The translations under genes were made by a program, and so were the position numbers. Below are positions 23,192 to 31,793 of a stretch of 64,000 nucleotides of DNA, piece by piece (the stretch's first letter is position 1; every line of letters begins with the position of its first letter). The notes beneath the pieces are model-generated. The model was not told the origin of the DNA. It saw nothing but the letters and a program-made list of their open reading frames with translations, and searched no databases. The DNA comes from Pseudomonas aylmerensis (GTDB taxonomy: Bacteria > Pseudomonadota > Gammaproteobacteria > Pseudomonadales > Pseudomonadaceae): assembly GCF_001702265.1 (NCBI RefSeq), contig NZ_MAUE01000003.1, positions 62,001 through 126,000 of the forward strand, given 5' to 3'.

Positions 23192-24170
23192 TGTCGTGAC
23201 GCCTGGGTTCTCGCAACGCGTGTGGGTGCTGGTGCTGCGCCGGGGTTCGGTAGGGGTGTTCCTGGCGATCCTGGTGGGGTTTGCCGTGGCCGCACCGAAT
23301 TTTTTGTCGGTGGGTAACCTGGCCAATGTGTTCAGCCAGTCGGCGATCCTCGGCGTGCTGGCCTTCGGGCTGACCTGCGTGATTATCGGCGGCGGCTCGA
23401 ATGTGGTGGCCGGCGGACTCGACCTGTCGTTGGCGGCCAATCTCGGGCTGTGCGCGGCGGTGTTCAGCCGGCTCAACAATGCCTGCCTGGAGCTTTGGCT
23501 CAGCGTGCTGTTGACCCTGGGCTGTGGCCTGGCGGTCGGCGTGCTGAACGGCCTGGCGGTGGTGCTGCTGCGCTTGCCACCGTTGCTGGCGACGCTGGCG
23601 AGCATGAACGTACTGGCCGGGTTGGAGCTGGTGCTGACGGAAAACACCGTGGTCTCTACCGACTCGCCGCTGCTCGACCTGCTCAGCGGCGGCACCTGGC
23701 TGGCGGTGCCGGCACTGGCGTGGGTGCTGCTGGTGACGGCGGGCGTGCTGACCTTGCTGATCCAGCATTCGGCCTACGGGCTGCGCCTGCATGCGGTCGG
23801 CGAATACCCACAGGCGGCGCAGGCAGCCGGGATCCGGGTGCCGGCCTACGTGCTCTCGAGCTACCTGCTGTCGGGGTTGTGCGCCGCGGTGGCCGCGCTG
23901 TGTTCGGCGGCTTTTTTCAGCGGCAGTACCACCGGTTCCGGCGACATGTTGCTGTCGGTGGTGGCGATCGCTTTTCTTGGCGTGGTGTTTTCCAGGCGAC
24001 TGGTGGCGAGTATCCCGGGCACCTTGCTCGCTGCGCTGTTGATCGGTTTTCTGATCAATGGCTTCCAGTTGCTCAACGTGTCGAGCTTCTGGGTCAATGG
24101 TGTGCAAGGCGTGTTGATCTTGCTGGTGGTCGCCGCCTCCAGCGCCTTGAACCGAGGAGTCCACCCATGA
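23184..24170 (+). CDS. Sugar ABC transporter permease 1 (RbsC type)
   Basis: A 328-residue inner-membrane protein of the BPD_transp_2 family with about 8-10 hydrophobic segments. The family motif GGGSNVVAGGLDLSLAANLGL is partly visible (up to residue about 85). I use the ATG at 23184, which overlaps the ATPase stop by eight bases. A longer frame from 23049 runs inside the ATPase gene and is not credible. Paired with the next permease as a heterodimer. Confidence 0.9.
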   Translation: MLDVVTPGFSQRVWVLVLRRGSVGVFLAILVGFAVAAPNFLSVGNLANVFSQSAILGVLAFGLTCVIIGGGSNVVAGGLDLSLAANLGLCAAVFSRLNNACLELWLSVLLTLGCGLAVGVLNGLAVVLLRLPPLLATLASMNVLAGLELVLTENTVVSTDSPLLDLLSGGTWLAVPALAWVLLVTAGVLTLLIQHSAYGLRLHAVGEYPQAAQAAGIRVPAYVLSSYLLSGLCAAVAALCSAAFFSGSTTGSGDMLLSVVAIAFLGVVFSRRLVASIPGTLLAALLIGFLINGFQLLNVSSFWVNGVQGVLILLVVAASSALNRGVHP

Positions 24171-25093
24171 ACCTGCGCGCCTTGTTGCCGCTGACCTTGC
24201 CGCTGGTGTTTGCGCTGATCGTCGCGGTGTTCGCCGTGCAGGCGCCAGGGTTCCTGAGCGCCGGCAACCTGCACAGCCTGCTGCTGAACAACTTCGTGTT
24301 GCTGGCGATTGTCGCCATCGGCATGACTTACGCCGTGGCCGCCGGCGGTATCGACCTGTCGGTGGGCACCGCGCTGGATTTCGCCAGTTTCAGCTTCGTC
24401 GTGCTGCTCAATGGTGGGCATGGCTGGGCGGTAGCTGCCACGGGGGCGCTGGTCGCTGCGTTGCTGGTCGGGGTGTTCAATGCCGGCTTGATCGCCGGGC
24501 TGCGCATCAGCCCTTTCCTGGCGACCCTGGGGACGTTGTTTATTGGCACCAGCGCCCAGCAGTTGCTGTCGGACGGCGGTCAGCCGATCTATATCGCCCA
24601 GGGCGTGAAGCCCGAACTGACCGGCCTGATCCCGCTGCTGATCGTCCTTGGGCTGGCACTGTTCTACGGCCTGGCACTTGCGCGCGGGCGCCTGGGCCGT
24701 GAGTTGTTGGCCCAGGGCACCCAGCCGCTGCTGGCGTATTACTCGGGGTTGTCGGTGCGGCGCATCGTGACCGTCGTGGCGCTGGCCACCGCGTTGGCCT
24801 GCGGGGTGGCGGGGGTGTTGCTCAGCTCGACGGTCAGCGCCTACGTGCCGCTGTCCGGCAATGCGTTTTTGCTCAATGCGATTGGCGCGGTGTTCATCGG
24901 CACGACGTTGAGCCGACAGGGCCGGGCGAATATCCCCGGCACCTTGCTGGGGGTGCTGTTTATCAACGTGATCGCCAACGGCCTGCTGCTGATCGGCTGG
25001 AATTTCTACTGGCAGCAGGTGGCGACCGGCGTGCTGATTTTTGTGGTGCTGACCTTCAGCTTTGCCAGTCGCCGTGTGCTGGAGCGCAGCTAG
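24167..25093 (+). CDS. Sugar ABC transporter permease 2 (RbsC type)
   Basis: A 308-residue second permease of the same family, with AAGGIDLSVGTALDFASF near residue 60 and about eight hydrophobic segments. It begins at an ATG overlapping the previous stop (ATGA), preceded by GAGGAG. Two different permeases with one fused ATPase is the layout of LsrC/LsrD or YtfT/YjfF systems. Last gene of the operon, convergent with the TonB receptor. Confidence 0.9.
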   Translation: MNLRALLPLTLPLVFALIVAVFAVQAPGFLSAGNLHSLLLNNFVLLAIVAIGMTYAVAAGGIDLSVGTALDFASFSFVVLLNGGHGWAVAATGALVAALLVGVFNAGLIAGLRISPFLATLGTLFIGTSAQQLLSDGGQPIYIAQGVKPELTGLIPLLIVLGLALFYGLALARGRLGRELLAQGTQPLLAYYSGLSVRRIVTVVALATALACGVAGVLLSSTVSAYVPLSGNAFLLNAIGAVFIGTTLSRQGRANIPGTLLGVLFINVIANGLLLIGWNFYWQQVATGVLIFVVLTFSFASRRVLERS

Positions 25094-25245
25094 CCGGGGT
25101 TATTCAGCCTTGACCCGGATAATGTGGGTTTTATAGTTGCCGTTTCCCACACGTGACGCGATGCGCTTCATGGGCATTGCTTGCTGAAAAAGGCGTGCAA
25201 ACGCTTTCGGCGCAGCGGGCAGGCTGCTTGAGTTCGGTGGGCGCA

Positions 25246-27330
25246 TCAGAACTGGTACTGCGCGCCGGCTCCCGCATACCAGGAGCGTCCGGGCGCTGCT
25301 TCGTAGTAGCGGCCATTGCCGTCGCCGACGATCACCGAGCCGACGTACTGGCGGTCGAGCAGGTTATCCAGGCGCAGGGTCTGGTGGAAGGTCCAGTGCT
25401 CGACTTTCTGCTCGAAACGGGCGCGCCAGTTGAACACGCTGTAGCCGGGTGCGACGTGTTGCTGGTTGGTGTCTTCGACGTAGACCTTGCTGCGGTACAT
25501 GCCTTCGATGGCAGTGCTGACCCAGTCCCGTGGCTTCCAGTTCAGTTCGGCGAACAGGGTGGTTTGCGGCACGCCGGGGAGGTAGTTGCCTTTGTCGACG
25601 GGCTTGCCGCCGCCGATGAAGTCGCTGTCATAGGTGGCTTGCAGGCGGGTGTAGGCAAGGCTGGTGCTCCAGTGTTCGGCCAACTGGCTTTCGATGCCCA
25701 GTTCGAAACCGCGCCGCAGGGTGCGGCCGGCGTTCTGGTAGCTGGTGCGCCCGCCCAGGGACTGGTCGACTACCAGTTCGTCCTCGGTGGTGATTTGGAA
25801 CACCGCCGCGTTGATCCGCGTGTCGTTCAGTTGGGCCTTCAGGCCCACTTCATATTGGGTACTTTCGGACGGTTTCAGGCCGAAGTTGAAGCCCTCGACA
25901 TTACCTGGCGCGTAGGCCAATTCTGCCTGGGTAGGGGTTTCGAAACCTTTGCCTGCACTGACGTAGCCGTGCAACTCGGGCGTGAACGCGTACATCACGC
26001 TCATCGACGGGGTGTTTTTCTGGTAGGTCTTGCTGCCGCTGGCGTCGCCATTGCTCAGGAATTGATCGTCGACGTCCAGTTGCATGGTGCTGTGGCGGAT
26101 GCCGGCTTGCAGGGTCCAGCGGTCGAGAGCCCAGTTGGCCTGGAGGTAGGGATCGAGGCTGCGCGCCGTGTCGATTTCATCGCGGCGTAGCTGGCCCTTT
26201 ACGCCAAGGGTGGTGCCGCTGTAGTTCTGGTAGCCGTGGCGGCTGTCTTCGCTCTGGTCGAAGTCCAGCCCGGTGATGATCGTCAGCTCACCCGGCGCGC
26301 TGTCGATGGGCTGCATCCAGCGTACGCTGCCGCCGTAGAACTTGCGGTCGAATTGCACCACGCCGCCGCCGCGTTCGTTGGACGGGGTGCCTTTGGGGAT
26401 CGACAGATACTGAATCACACTCCTGCGCCCCGTATACGCATTCACCTGCAACGTCGCATCGCCGATGTAGCGCTCGTAATTCATCCCCAATTGCTGATGA
26501 TCGATGCTTTTGCGCGTGTTGTACTGCAACGCGGCGGGGTCCACGGAGCGAGGGTCTGCCTTATACGCCTGCCATTTCTGCCCCAGCGGGTCCTGCGTCC
26601 CGTTCTGCTCCAGGCTGCTGTAGATCAGCGCCAGCTTGCTGTCGTCATCGGGCTGGAAATTGAGCTTGGCGAAGGTCTGGTCGCGGCGCGCGCTGCTGTG
26701 GTCGCGATAACCGTTGGTGTCCATGCGCGAGGCGTCGAGGACGAAGCCCGCACCATTGGCGGCGCCTTCGGCGCTCAAGTGGTTTTTGTTCAGGCCGTCG
26801 CTGCCCACCAGGGTTTCGGCGCCGATGCGCGGCGGGCCTTCACCGTCGCGGGAAAACATCTGGATCACGCCGCCGGCGTTGCTGCCATACAGCGTGGCGG
26901 CAGGCCCGCGCAGCACTTCGATGCGTTCGGCGGTGTCGAGGTTGAAGGTTGCGGCCTGGCCCTGGCCGTCCGGGGTGCTGGCGGGAATGCCGTCGGCAAT
27001 CAGCTTGATGCCACGCACGCCGAACGCCGAGCGCGCGCCGAAGCCGCGGGAAGAAATCTGCAGGTCCTGCGCATAGTTCTGGCGGTTTTGCACCACCAGG
27101 CCAGGCACGCGGGACAGGGCTTCAGAGGCATTGATGCCCAATTGCCCGTCGCTGATCTGCTCGCGGCTGATGCCGTCCACCGAGTACGGCAGGTCGAACG
27201 TCGGGCTGGCGCTGCGTGAACCGGTGACGACGCTGGGGTCGAGGATCAGGGCAGTGTCGTCTGCACGGACGGTGTCACACAGGGCGAGCAGGCCGGGCAG
27301 CAACAGGGTGAAGCGAGTGAGCGGGGTCAT
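25246..27330 (-). CDS. pqqU: TonB-dependent outer-membrane receptor, PqqU/YncD type
   Basis: A 694-residue outer-membrane transporter with a signal peptide (to about residue 23), plug domain and 22-strand barrel ending in Phe. Long stretches match my memory of E. coli YncD (PqqU), the receptor for pyrroloquinoline quinone: VPGLVVQNRQNYAQDLQIS, RGFGARSAFGVRGIKL, DGIPASTPDGQGQ and the C-terminal YVGSVIVGDGNGRYYEAAPG. PQQ uptake is therefore the likely job, inferred from family. Pseudomonads use PQQ in periplasmic glucose and alcohol dehydrogenases. It is convergent with the sugar transporter. Confidence 0.8.
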   Translation of the reverse strand: MTPLTRFTLLLPGLLALCDTVRADDTALILDPSVVTGSRSASPTFDLPYSVDGISREQISDGQLGINASEALSRVPGLVVQNRQNYAQDLQISSRGFGARSAFGVRGIKLIADGIPASTPDGQGQAATFNLDTAERIEVLRGPAATLYGSNAGGVIQMFSRDGEGPPRIGAETLVGSDGLNKNHLSAEGAANGAGFVLDASRMDTNGYRDHSSARRDQTFAKLNFQPDDDSKLALIYSSLEQNGTQDPLGQKWQAYKADPRSVDPAALQYNTRKSIDHQQLGMNYERYIGDATLQVNAYTGRRSVIQYLSIPKGTPSNERGGGVVQFDRKFYGGSVRWMQPIDSAPGELTIITGLDFDQSEDSRHGYQNYSGTTLGVKGQLRRDEIDTARSLDPYLQANWALDRWTLQAGIRHSTMQLDVDDQFLSNGDASGSKTYQKNTPSMSVMYAFTPELHGYVSAGKGFETPTQAELAYAPGNVEGFNFGLKPSESTQYEVGLKAQLNDTRINAAVFQITTEDELVVDQSLGGRTSYQNAGRTLRRGFELGIESQLAEHWSTSLAYTRLQATYDSDFIGGGKPVDKGNYLPGVPQTTLFAELNWKPRDWVSTAIEGMYRSKVYVEDTNQQHVAPGYSVFNWRARFEQKVEHWTFHQTLRLDNLLDRQYVGSVIVGDGNGRYYEAAPGRSWYAGAGAQYQF

Positions 27331-27526
27331 GGTTCAGCCGGAATCCGTGGCGCTTAGGGTGTAAACGCGCAAAAGGGCGCGAGTTTAGTGACTCGGGCGA
27401 TTTATTTCATTTAGGAATCGGCCTACGGAATCCGTCGGCGCGTTGGCGCTGGGCTCACACACGGCCCGATGTTAGCGTGGTCAGCCCCGCCCATGACAAT
27501 GGCCGATGGGTCAAAAGGAGTTGTAC

Positions 27527-27883
27527 GTGAGGAGTACGTCGATAGTCGCGTGCCTGGCAGCGGTGCTGGCGCTGGCCGGTTGCGGAACGATCAACACCGT
27601 GTTCCGCCCGGACGCCGTGGCCAGCCAGAACCTCAAGGATTCGCGCAGCCACTGCGAGAACGTTCCGCGCATCTACAGCGGGGTGATCTACGGATTTTGT
27701 TCGCTCAATGGCGAGCCCAGGCCTGAAAAAAGCCTCAAGGATCAAAGCGTGTCCGACGCCGCCGGCAATGCCTTCCCGGTCTTCACCATCGATTTCGTCG
27801 CCTCCGGCGTACTGGACACGTTGGTGCTGCCCTATACGATCTACCGCCAGAACAAGGACGGCAGCATCGAGATCTTCCGCTAG
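27527..27883 (+). CDS. YceK/YidQ-like small lipoprotein
   Basis: A 118-residue lipoprotein with signal peptide and lipobox LAGC (Cys19). I chose the GTG at 27527 because AGGAG lies exactly six bases upstream. The in-frame ATG at 27506 would place that site inside the gene and lengthen the signal peptide. The body (NTVFRPDAVASQNLKDSRSH, FVASGVLDTLVLPYTIYRQ) fits the YceK/YidQ family of unknown function, presumably in the cell envelope. Monocistronic by appearance. Confidence 0.8.
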   Translation: MRSTSIVACLAAVLALAGCGTINTVFRPDAVASQNLKDSRSHCENVPRIYSGVIYGFCSLNGEPRPEKSLKDQSVSDAAGNAFPVFTIDFVASGVLDTLVLPYTIYRQNKDGSIEIFR

Positions 27884-27928
27884 TCCCTCTTGCCGCTCGC
27901 CGCTAACAGCTTCCCACTGCTTTTGAGC

Positions 27929-27934
27929 TATAAT
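27929..27934 (+). promoter_or_regulatory. -10 element of a candidate promoter for the wapO operon
   Basis: A perfect TATAAT lies 92 bp upstream of the wapO GTG, in the gap between two genes. No clear -35 hexamer is seen at 17 bp. Confidence 0.45.
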
Positions 27935-27948
27935 CCCGCCCTTTAGCT

Positions 27949-27980
27949 GTTTCCTGCCCAGGTGGGAAACACACTTTTTT
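27949..27980 (+). terminator. Leader stem-loop with T run before wapO
   Basis: GTTTCC (27949-27954) pairs with GGAAAC (27965-27970), followed by ACAC and six T. It lies downstream of the predicted promoter, so it might attenuate transcription into the LPS genes, or end transcription coming from the lipoprotein gene. Confidence 0.4.
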
Positions 27981-28025
27981 CAGGCGCAACCCGCCTGCAT
28001 GCAGACTAAAAGAGGCTAGACCCCT

Positions 28026-29783
28026 GTGGCATTGACGATTCTTGGCCTGTCCGGCGCCCTTAGCCATGATCCTTCCGCAGCCTTGTATATCGACGGCAAG
28101 CTGATCGCGGCCGCCGAAGAAGAGCGCTTCGTACGCGACAAACATGCAAAGAACCGCATGCCCTACGAATCGGCGAAGTTCTGCCTGGAACAGGCCGGCA
28201 TCAAGCCTTCCGACGTTGATGTGGTGGCGATCCCGTTCGCCCCGATCAGCCTGTTCGGCGAGGCGCGCTGGCACTATGCCAAGCGTTACTGGTATGCCCC
28301 GGATCGCGCGCTCGACGCGATCCTGATGGGCAACCGTCGCTACAAGCGCTATCGCAACAAGATCGTCTGGTGCCTGGAGCAACTGGGCTTCGATCCGAAG
28401 AAAATCAAGATCGAACCGGTTGAACACCACCTGGCCCACGCCTCCAGCGCCTACCACTGCTCGGGCTTTCAGGAGAAGACCGCGATCCTCGGGATCGACG
28501 GCAAGGGCGAGTACGCCACCACCTTCTTCGGCTACGGTGAAAACGGCAAGATCCACAAGATCAAGGAATTCTACGATCCGGACTCCCTCGGCGGCCTGTA
28601 CGGCGCGATCACCGAGTTCCTTGGTTTCGAGATGCTCGACGGCGAGTTCAAGGTCATGGGCATGGCGCCGTATGGCGACGCCAGCAAGTACGATTTCTCG
28701 CGCCTGGCCTCCTTCGAGAACGGCGAGCTGGTGATCAACACCGACTACGCCAACGTCATCGGCCTGCGCCGCTATAAAGAGAAGGGCAAGGGCTTCTACT
28801 TCTCGCCGAAACTGATCGAGTGGCTGGGTCCCAAGCGCGAAGGCGACATCGCCGACGAGCCGTACATCCACTACGCCGCGAGCATGCAGGCACTGTTCGA
28901 GAAGCTGGCCCTGCAGATGATCGACCACTACCTGGGCGACATCCTCAAAGACACCGGCAAGCTGGCCTTCGCCGGCGGCTGTGCGCTGAACGTCAAGCTG
29001 AACCAGAAGATCATTGCCCGTGACGACGTCAAGGAGCTGTTCGTGCAGCCGGCGTCGGGCGATGCCGGCACTGCCGTCGGTGCGGCGGCCTACGTGTCCC
29101 ACGCCCGTGGTGTACCGGTGGAGAAGATGGAACACGTCTACCTCGGCCCGTCCTACAGCAACGAAGACGTGATCGCTGCGTGCGCCAGGCACGAGAGCAA
29201 GCCGAACTGGCGCAAGATCGAGAACATGCCGCAGCGCATCGCCAAGATCATGGTCGACGGCAACCCGGTGGCCTGGTTCCAGGGCCGCATGGAGTTCGGC
29301 CCGCGTGCCCTCGGTGGTCGTTCGATCATCGGCTGCCCAAGCGCCACCGGCGTGGCGGACCGCATCAACCACCAGATCAAGTTCCGCGAGCGCTGGAGGC
29401 CTTTCTGCCCGTCGATGCTCGACACCGTGGCTCCGCAGATGATCAAGGTCGATCACCCTGCGCCGTTCATGACCTTCACCTTTGAAGTGGCGGAAGAGTG
29501 GAAGACCCGCGTGCCCGAAGTGGTCCATGAAGATGGCACCTCCCGTGCCCAGGTGCTCAAGCGCGAGTACAACCCGCGCTACTACGACATGATGAAAGAG
29601 CTGGAAGTACTGACCGGTAACGGCGTATCGCTGAACACCTCGCTCAACCGTCGTGGCGAAGCGATGATCTGCTCGCCGACCGACGCGTTGAACATGTTCT
29701 TCGGCTCGGACCTGCAGTACCTGATCATGGAAGACATCCTGGTCGTCAAAGACGGCGTGGACCCTTATGACGCGCTCGGCTGA
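28026..29783 (+). CDS. wapO: LPS core carbamoyltransferase (NodU family)
   Basis: A 585-residue carbamoyltransferase with the NodU/CmcH two-domain layout. GALSHDPSAALYIDGKL at the N terminus and MEFGPRALGGRSIIGCPS near residue 425 are the family signatures. In P. aeruginosa the orthologous position (PA5005) carries the enzyme that adds the carbamoyl group to heptose II of the core, giving this assignment. The start is GTG at 28026 with AGAGG upstream. Its end overlaps the next glycosyltransferase by 17 bases. First gene of a run reaching at least to ssg. Confidence 0.88.
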   Translation: MALTILGLSGALSHDPSAALYIDGKLIAAAEEERFVRDKHAKNRMPYESAKFCLEQAGIKPSDVDVVAIPFAPISLFGEARWHYAKRYWYAPDRALDAILMGNRRYKRYRNKIVWCLEQLGFDPKKIKIEPVEHHLAHASSAYHCSGFQEKTAILGIDGKGEYATTFFGYGENGKIHKIKEFYDPDSLGGLYGAITEFLGFEMLDGEFKVMGMAPYGDASKYDFSRLASFENGELVINTDYANVIGLRRYKEKGKGFYFSPKLIEWLGPKREGDIADEPYIHYAASMQALFEKLALQMIDHYLGDILKDTGKLAFAGGCALNVKLNQKIIARDDVKELFVQPASGDAGTAVGAAAYVSHARGVPVEKMEHVYLGPSYSNEDVIAACARHESKPNWRKIENMPQRIAKIMVDGNPVAWFQGRMEFGPRALGGRSIIGCPSATGVADRINHQIKFRERWRPFCPSMLDTVAPQMIKVDHPAPFMTFTFEVAEEWKTRVPEVVHEDGTSRAQVLKREYNPRYYDMMKELEVLTGNGVSLNTSLNRRGEAMICSPTDALNMFFGSDLQYLIMEDILVVKDGVDPYDALG

Positions 29784-30897
29784 ACGCCACGTCCTGCAGT
29801 TCTGCCACGGCTATGACGGGCCGTTCCTGGACTGCGCCCGGCAGTACGCCAGTCTGTTCGCAGGCTCTGGCTACAAGGTGACCACGGTGTTCCTCACCGG
29901 GGTCGCCGACCCCGAGGTGGCCGCCGGGTGTGCCAGCGATGAAGTGTTGTTCATGGAGTTCAGCTCCAAGGCCGTGCGCGGCCTGAAGCTGGCGGCCATT
30001 GCGCAGTTGCGCAAGATTGCCGCCTCGCGCAGTTTCAGTTTCTGTATTGCCCACCGTTTCAAGCCGATCTACGTGGCCTTGCTGGCGACGCGGCTGCCGG
30101 TGATTGGCGTGCATCACGCCTTTGGTGACTACCAGCGTCGCAGCCGCAAGCTGTTTGCCGGGTTTTTCCGCAAGCGCCTGAGCCTGCTCGGGGTGTCCGA
30201 CGCCGTGCGTGACGACATGCGCCGCTGCCTGCCAGCCTGGCCTGCCGCACGTATCCAGACTTTGTACAACCGTATCGATGTCGACGCCTTGCAGGCTATT
30301 CAGGTGCCGGTGCATGAGGCCCGTGATGCGCTGGGGTTGTCGCCGGACGAATGGGTGATCGGCAATGTCGGTCGCCTGCACCCGGACAAGGACCAGGCCA
30401 CGCTGCTCAAGGGCTTTGCCCTGGCACTGGCGCACTTGCCCGGCGAAAGCCGCCTGGCGATCCTCGGCAGCGGGCGCCTGGAGCAAGACCTCAAGGAACT
30501 CGCCCGGGAGCTGGGGATTGCCGACAAGGTGCTGTTCCTCGGCCAAGTGCCGGATGCGCGCCGGTATTTCCGCGCATTCGATGTGTTTGCGCTGAGCTCC
30601 GATCACGAACCCTTCGGGATGGTACTGCTGGAGGCCATGGCGGCCGGCGTACCGTTGCTGGCCACGGCCTGTGGCGGGGCGAAGGAAGTGGTCGAGGGGG
30701 TCGGGATCCTGTTTCCCTTCGGCGATGCCGAACACCTCGCGCAGGGGCTGCGGCACCTGGCGGCGATGGATCAACACCAGCAACGGCAGTGCGCCGAGAT
30801 GATGCTGGAGCGTCTGCGCGAGCGTTTCTCGGATCAGGCGGTACGCGCTACCTTCTGGCAACTGCCGCACGTTATTGAACTGACCGCGGGGGCCTGA
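29767..30897 (+). CDS. wapH: LPS core glycosyltransferase (GT4), WapH-like
   Basis: A 376-residue GT-B glycosyltransferase. The donor-binding C-terminal half includes NVGRLHPDKDQATLLKGF, ILGSGRLEQDLKEL and an E-x7-E motif in SSDHEPFGMVLLEAMAAGVP. It probably adds an outer-core hexose; P. aeruginosa PA5004 (wapH) lies at the same place. Overlaps wapO by 17 bases and the next gene by one. Confidence 0.82.
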   Translation: MTRSAERHVLQFCHGYDGPFLDCARQYASLFAGSGYKVTTVFLTGVADPEVAAGCASDEVLFMEFSSKAVRGLKLAAIAQLRKIAASRSFSFCIAHRFKPIYVALLATRLPVIGVHHAFGDYQRRSRKLFAGFFRKRLSLLGVSDAVRDDMRRCLPAWPAARIQTLYNRIDVDALQAIQVPVHEARDALGLSPDEWVIGNVGRLHPDKDQATLLKGFALALAHLPGESRLAILGSGRLEQDLKELARELGIADKVLFLGQVPDARRYFRAFDVFALSSDHEPFGMVLLEAMAAGVPLLATACGGAKEVVEGVGILFPFGDAEHLAQGLRHLAAMDQHQQRQCAEMMLERLRERFSDQAVRATFWQLPHVIELTAGA

Positions 30898-31793
30898 TGC
30901 TCAATCGATTCCAAGGCTGGCGCGAGCGGGGCTGGTCCGTCGTCGACGCGCCTGTCTACAGCGACGCCTGGCAGCGTTTTGGCGGCAGTGTCGCCACTCA
31001 TCCGCAGGTGATCGAACGCCTGGCCGGCCTGGCTGACATCCCGGTGCGCTATTTGGCCTGGGAGCAGGGCGGCAAAATGCAGGCGTGCATCGCCACGTGG
31101 GGGCGCGACCTGGCCTTGTCCAAGGACGTGCTCAAACAGCGCGGCAAAAAGGGCCTGTTCGACCTCGGCAACGCCGAGCTGATCCTGCCTGCCGCGCCTG
31201 ATACCCAGGCCCCCTTGCGCCACCGCGCGCGCTACCTGTCGGCGCTGAACGAAGGCCGTTTCAGTGGGCTCAGGCCACAGGCCGAGCAATTGGCCATGGC
31301 CCGCACGCCCGAGGAACTGTCGAAGAAATTTCGCTACAACCAGCGCCGCGAGCTGCGCCTGCTGGAAGAGGCCGGTGGTGTCGTGCGGCCGGTGAGCGAG
31401 TTTTCCAGCCAGGAACTGGCAGTGATCTACTGCGATTTGTTTCTGCGGCGCTGGGGCTTTGTCGCCACGGGTGCCGAGCACATGGCCGAGGTGATCGAGC
31501 TGCTGCGCGAATGGCTGATCGGCTCGGTGATTTTCCTCAATGACGCGCCGATTGCGGTCCAGCTGGTGTATCGGGTCGAGTCGCCCGAGTGGATCAGCGT
31601 GGAATACGTCAACGGCGGTGTCGATCCGCAAACCCGCGCTTTCAGTCCGGGCAGTGTGCTCAGTTTCCTCAACACCCAGAGTGCCTGGGAGCACGCCCGT
31701 GAAGCCGGCAAGCCGCTGCGGTTTTCGTTCGGGCGGGCCGACCGGGAATACAAGGACCGTTGGTGCAACCCCGTGCCGGTGCTGACCGTATGA
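30897..31793 (+). CDS. Mig-14-like acyltransferase-fold protein
   Basis: A 298-residue protein resembling Mig-14, a GNAT-related fold associated in Salmonella and P. aeruginosa (PA5003) with resistance to antimicrobial peptides. Recognisable pieces are SKKFRYNQRRELRLLEEAGG (about 141-160), a DLFLRRWGF segment and FSFGRADREYKDRWCNP at the end. There is no signal peptide. The biochemical reaction is unknown. ATG overlaps the previous stop, and its stop overlaps dnpA. Confidence 0.75.
   Translation: MLNRFQGWRERGWSVVDAPVYSDAWQRFGGSVATHPQVIERLAGLADIPVRYLAWEQGGKMQACIATWGRDLALSKDVLKQRGKKGLFDLGNAELILPAAPDTQAPLRHRARYLSALNEGRFSGLRPQAEQLAMARTPEELSKKFRYNQRRELRLLEEAGGVVRPVSEFSSQELAVIYCDLFLRRWGFVATGAEHMAEVIELLREWLIGSVIFLNDAPIAVQLVYRVESPEWISVEYVNGGVDPQTRAFSPGSVLSFLNTQSAWEHAREAGKPLRFSFGRADREYKDRWCNPVPVLTV

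Noticed and set aside
23450..25093. A 547-codon frame covering both permease genes
   Set aside because: Its first 239 codons read the first permease in the wrong frame; the real second permease begins at 24167.
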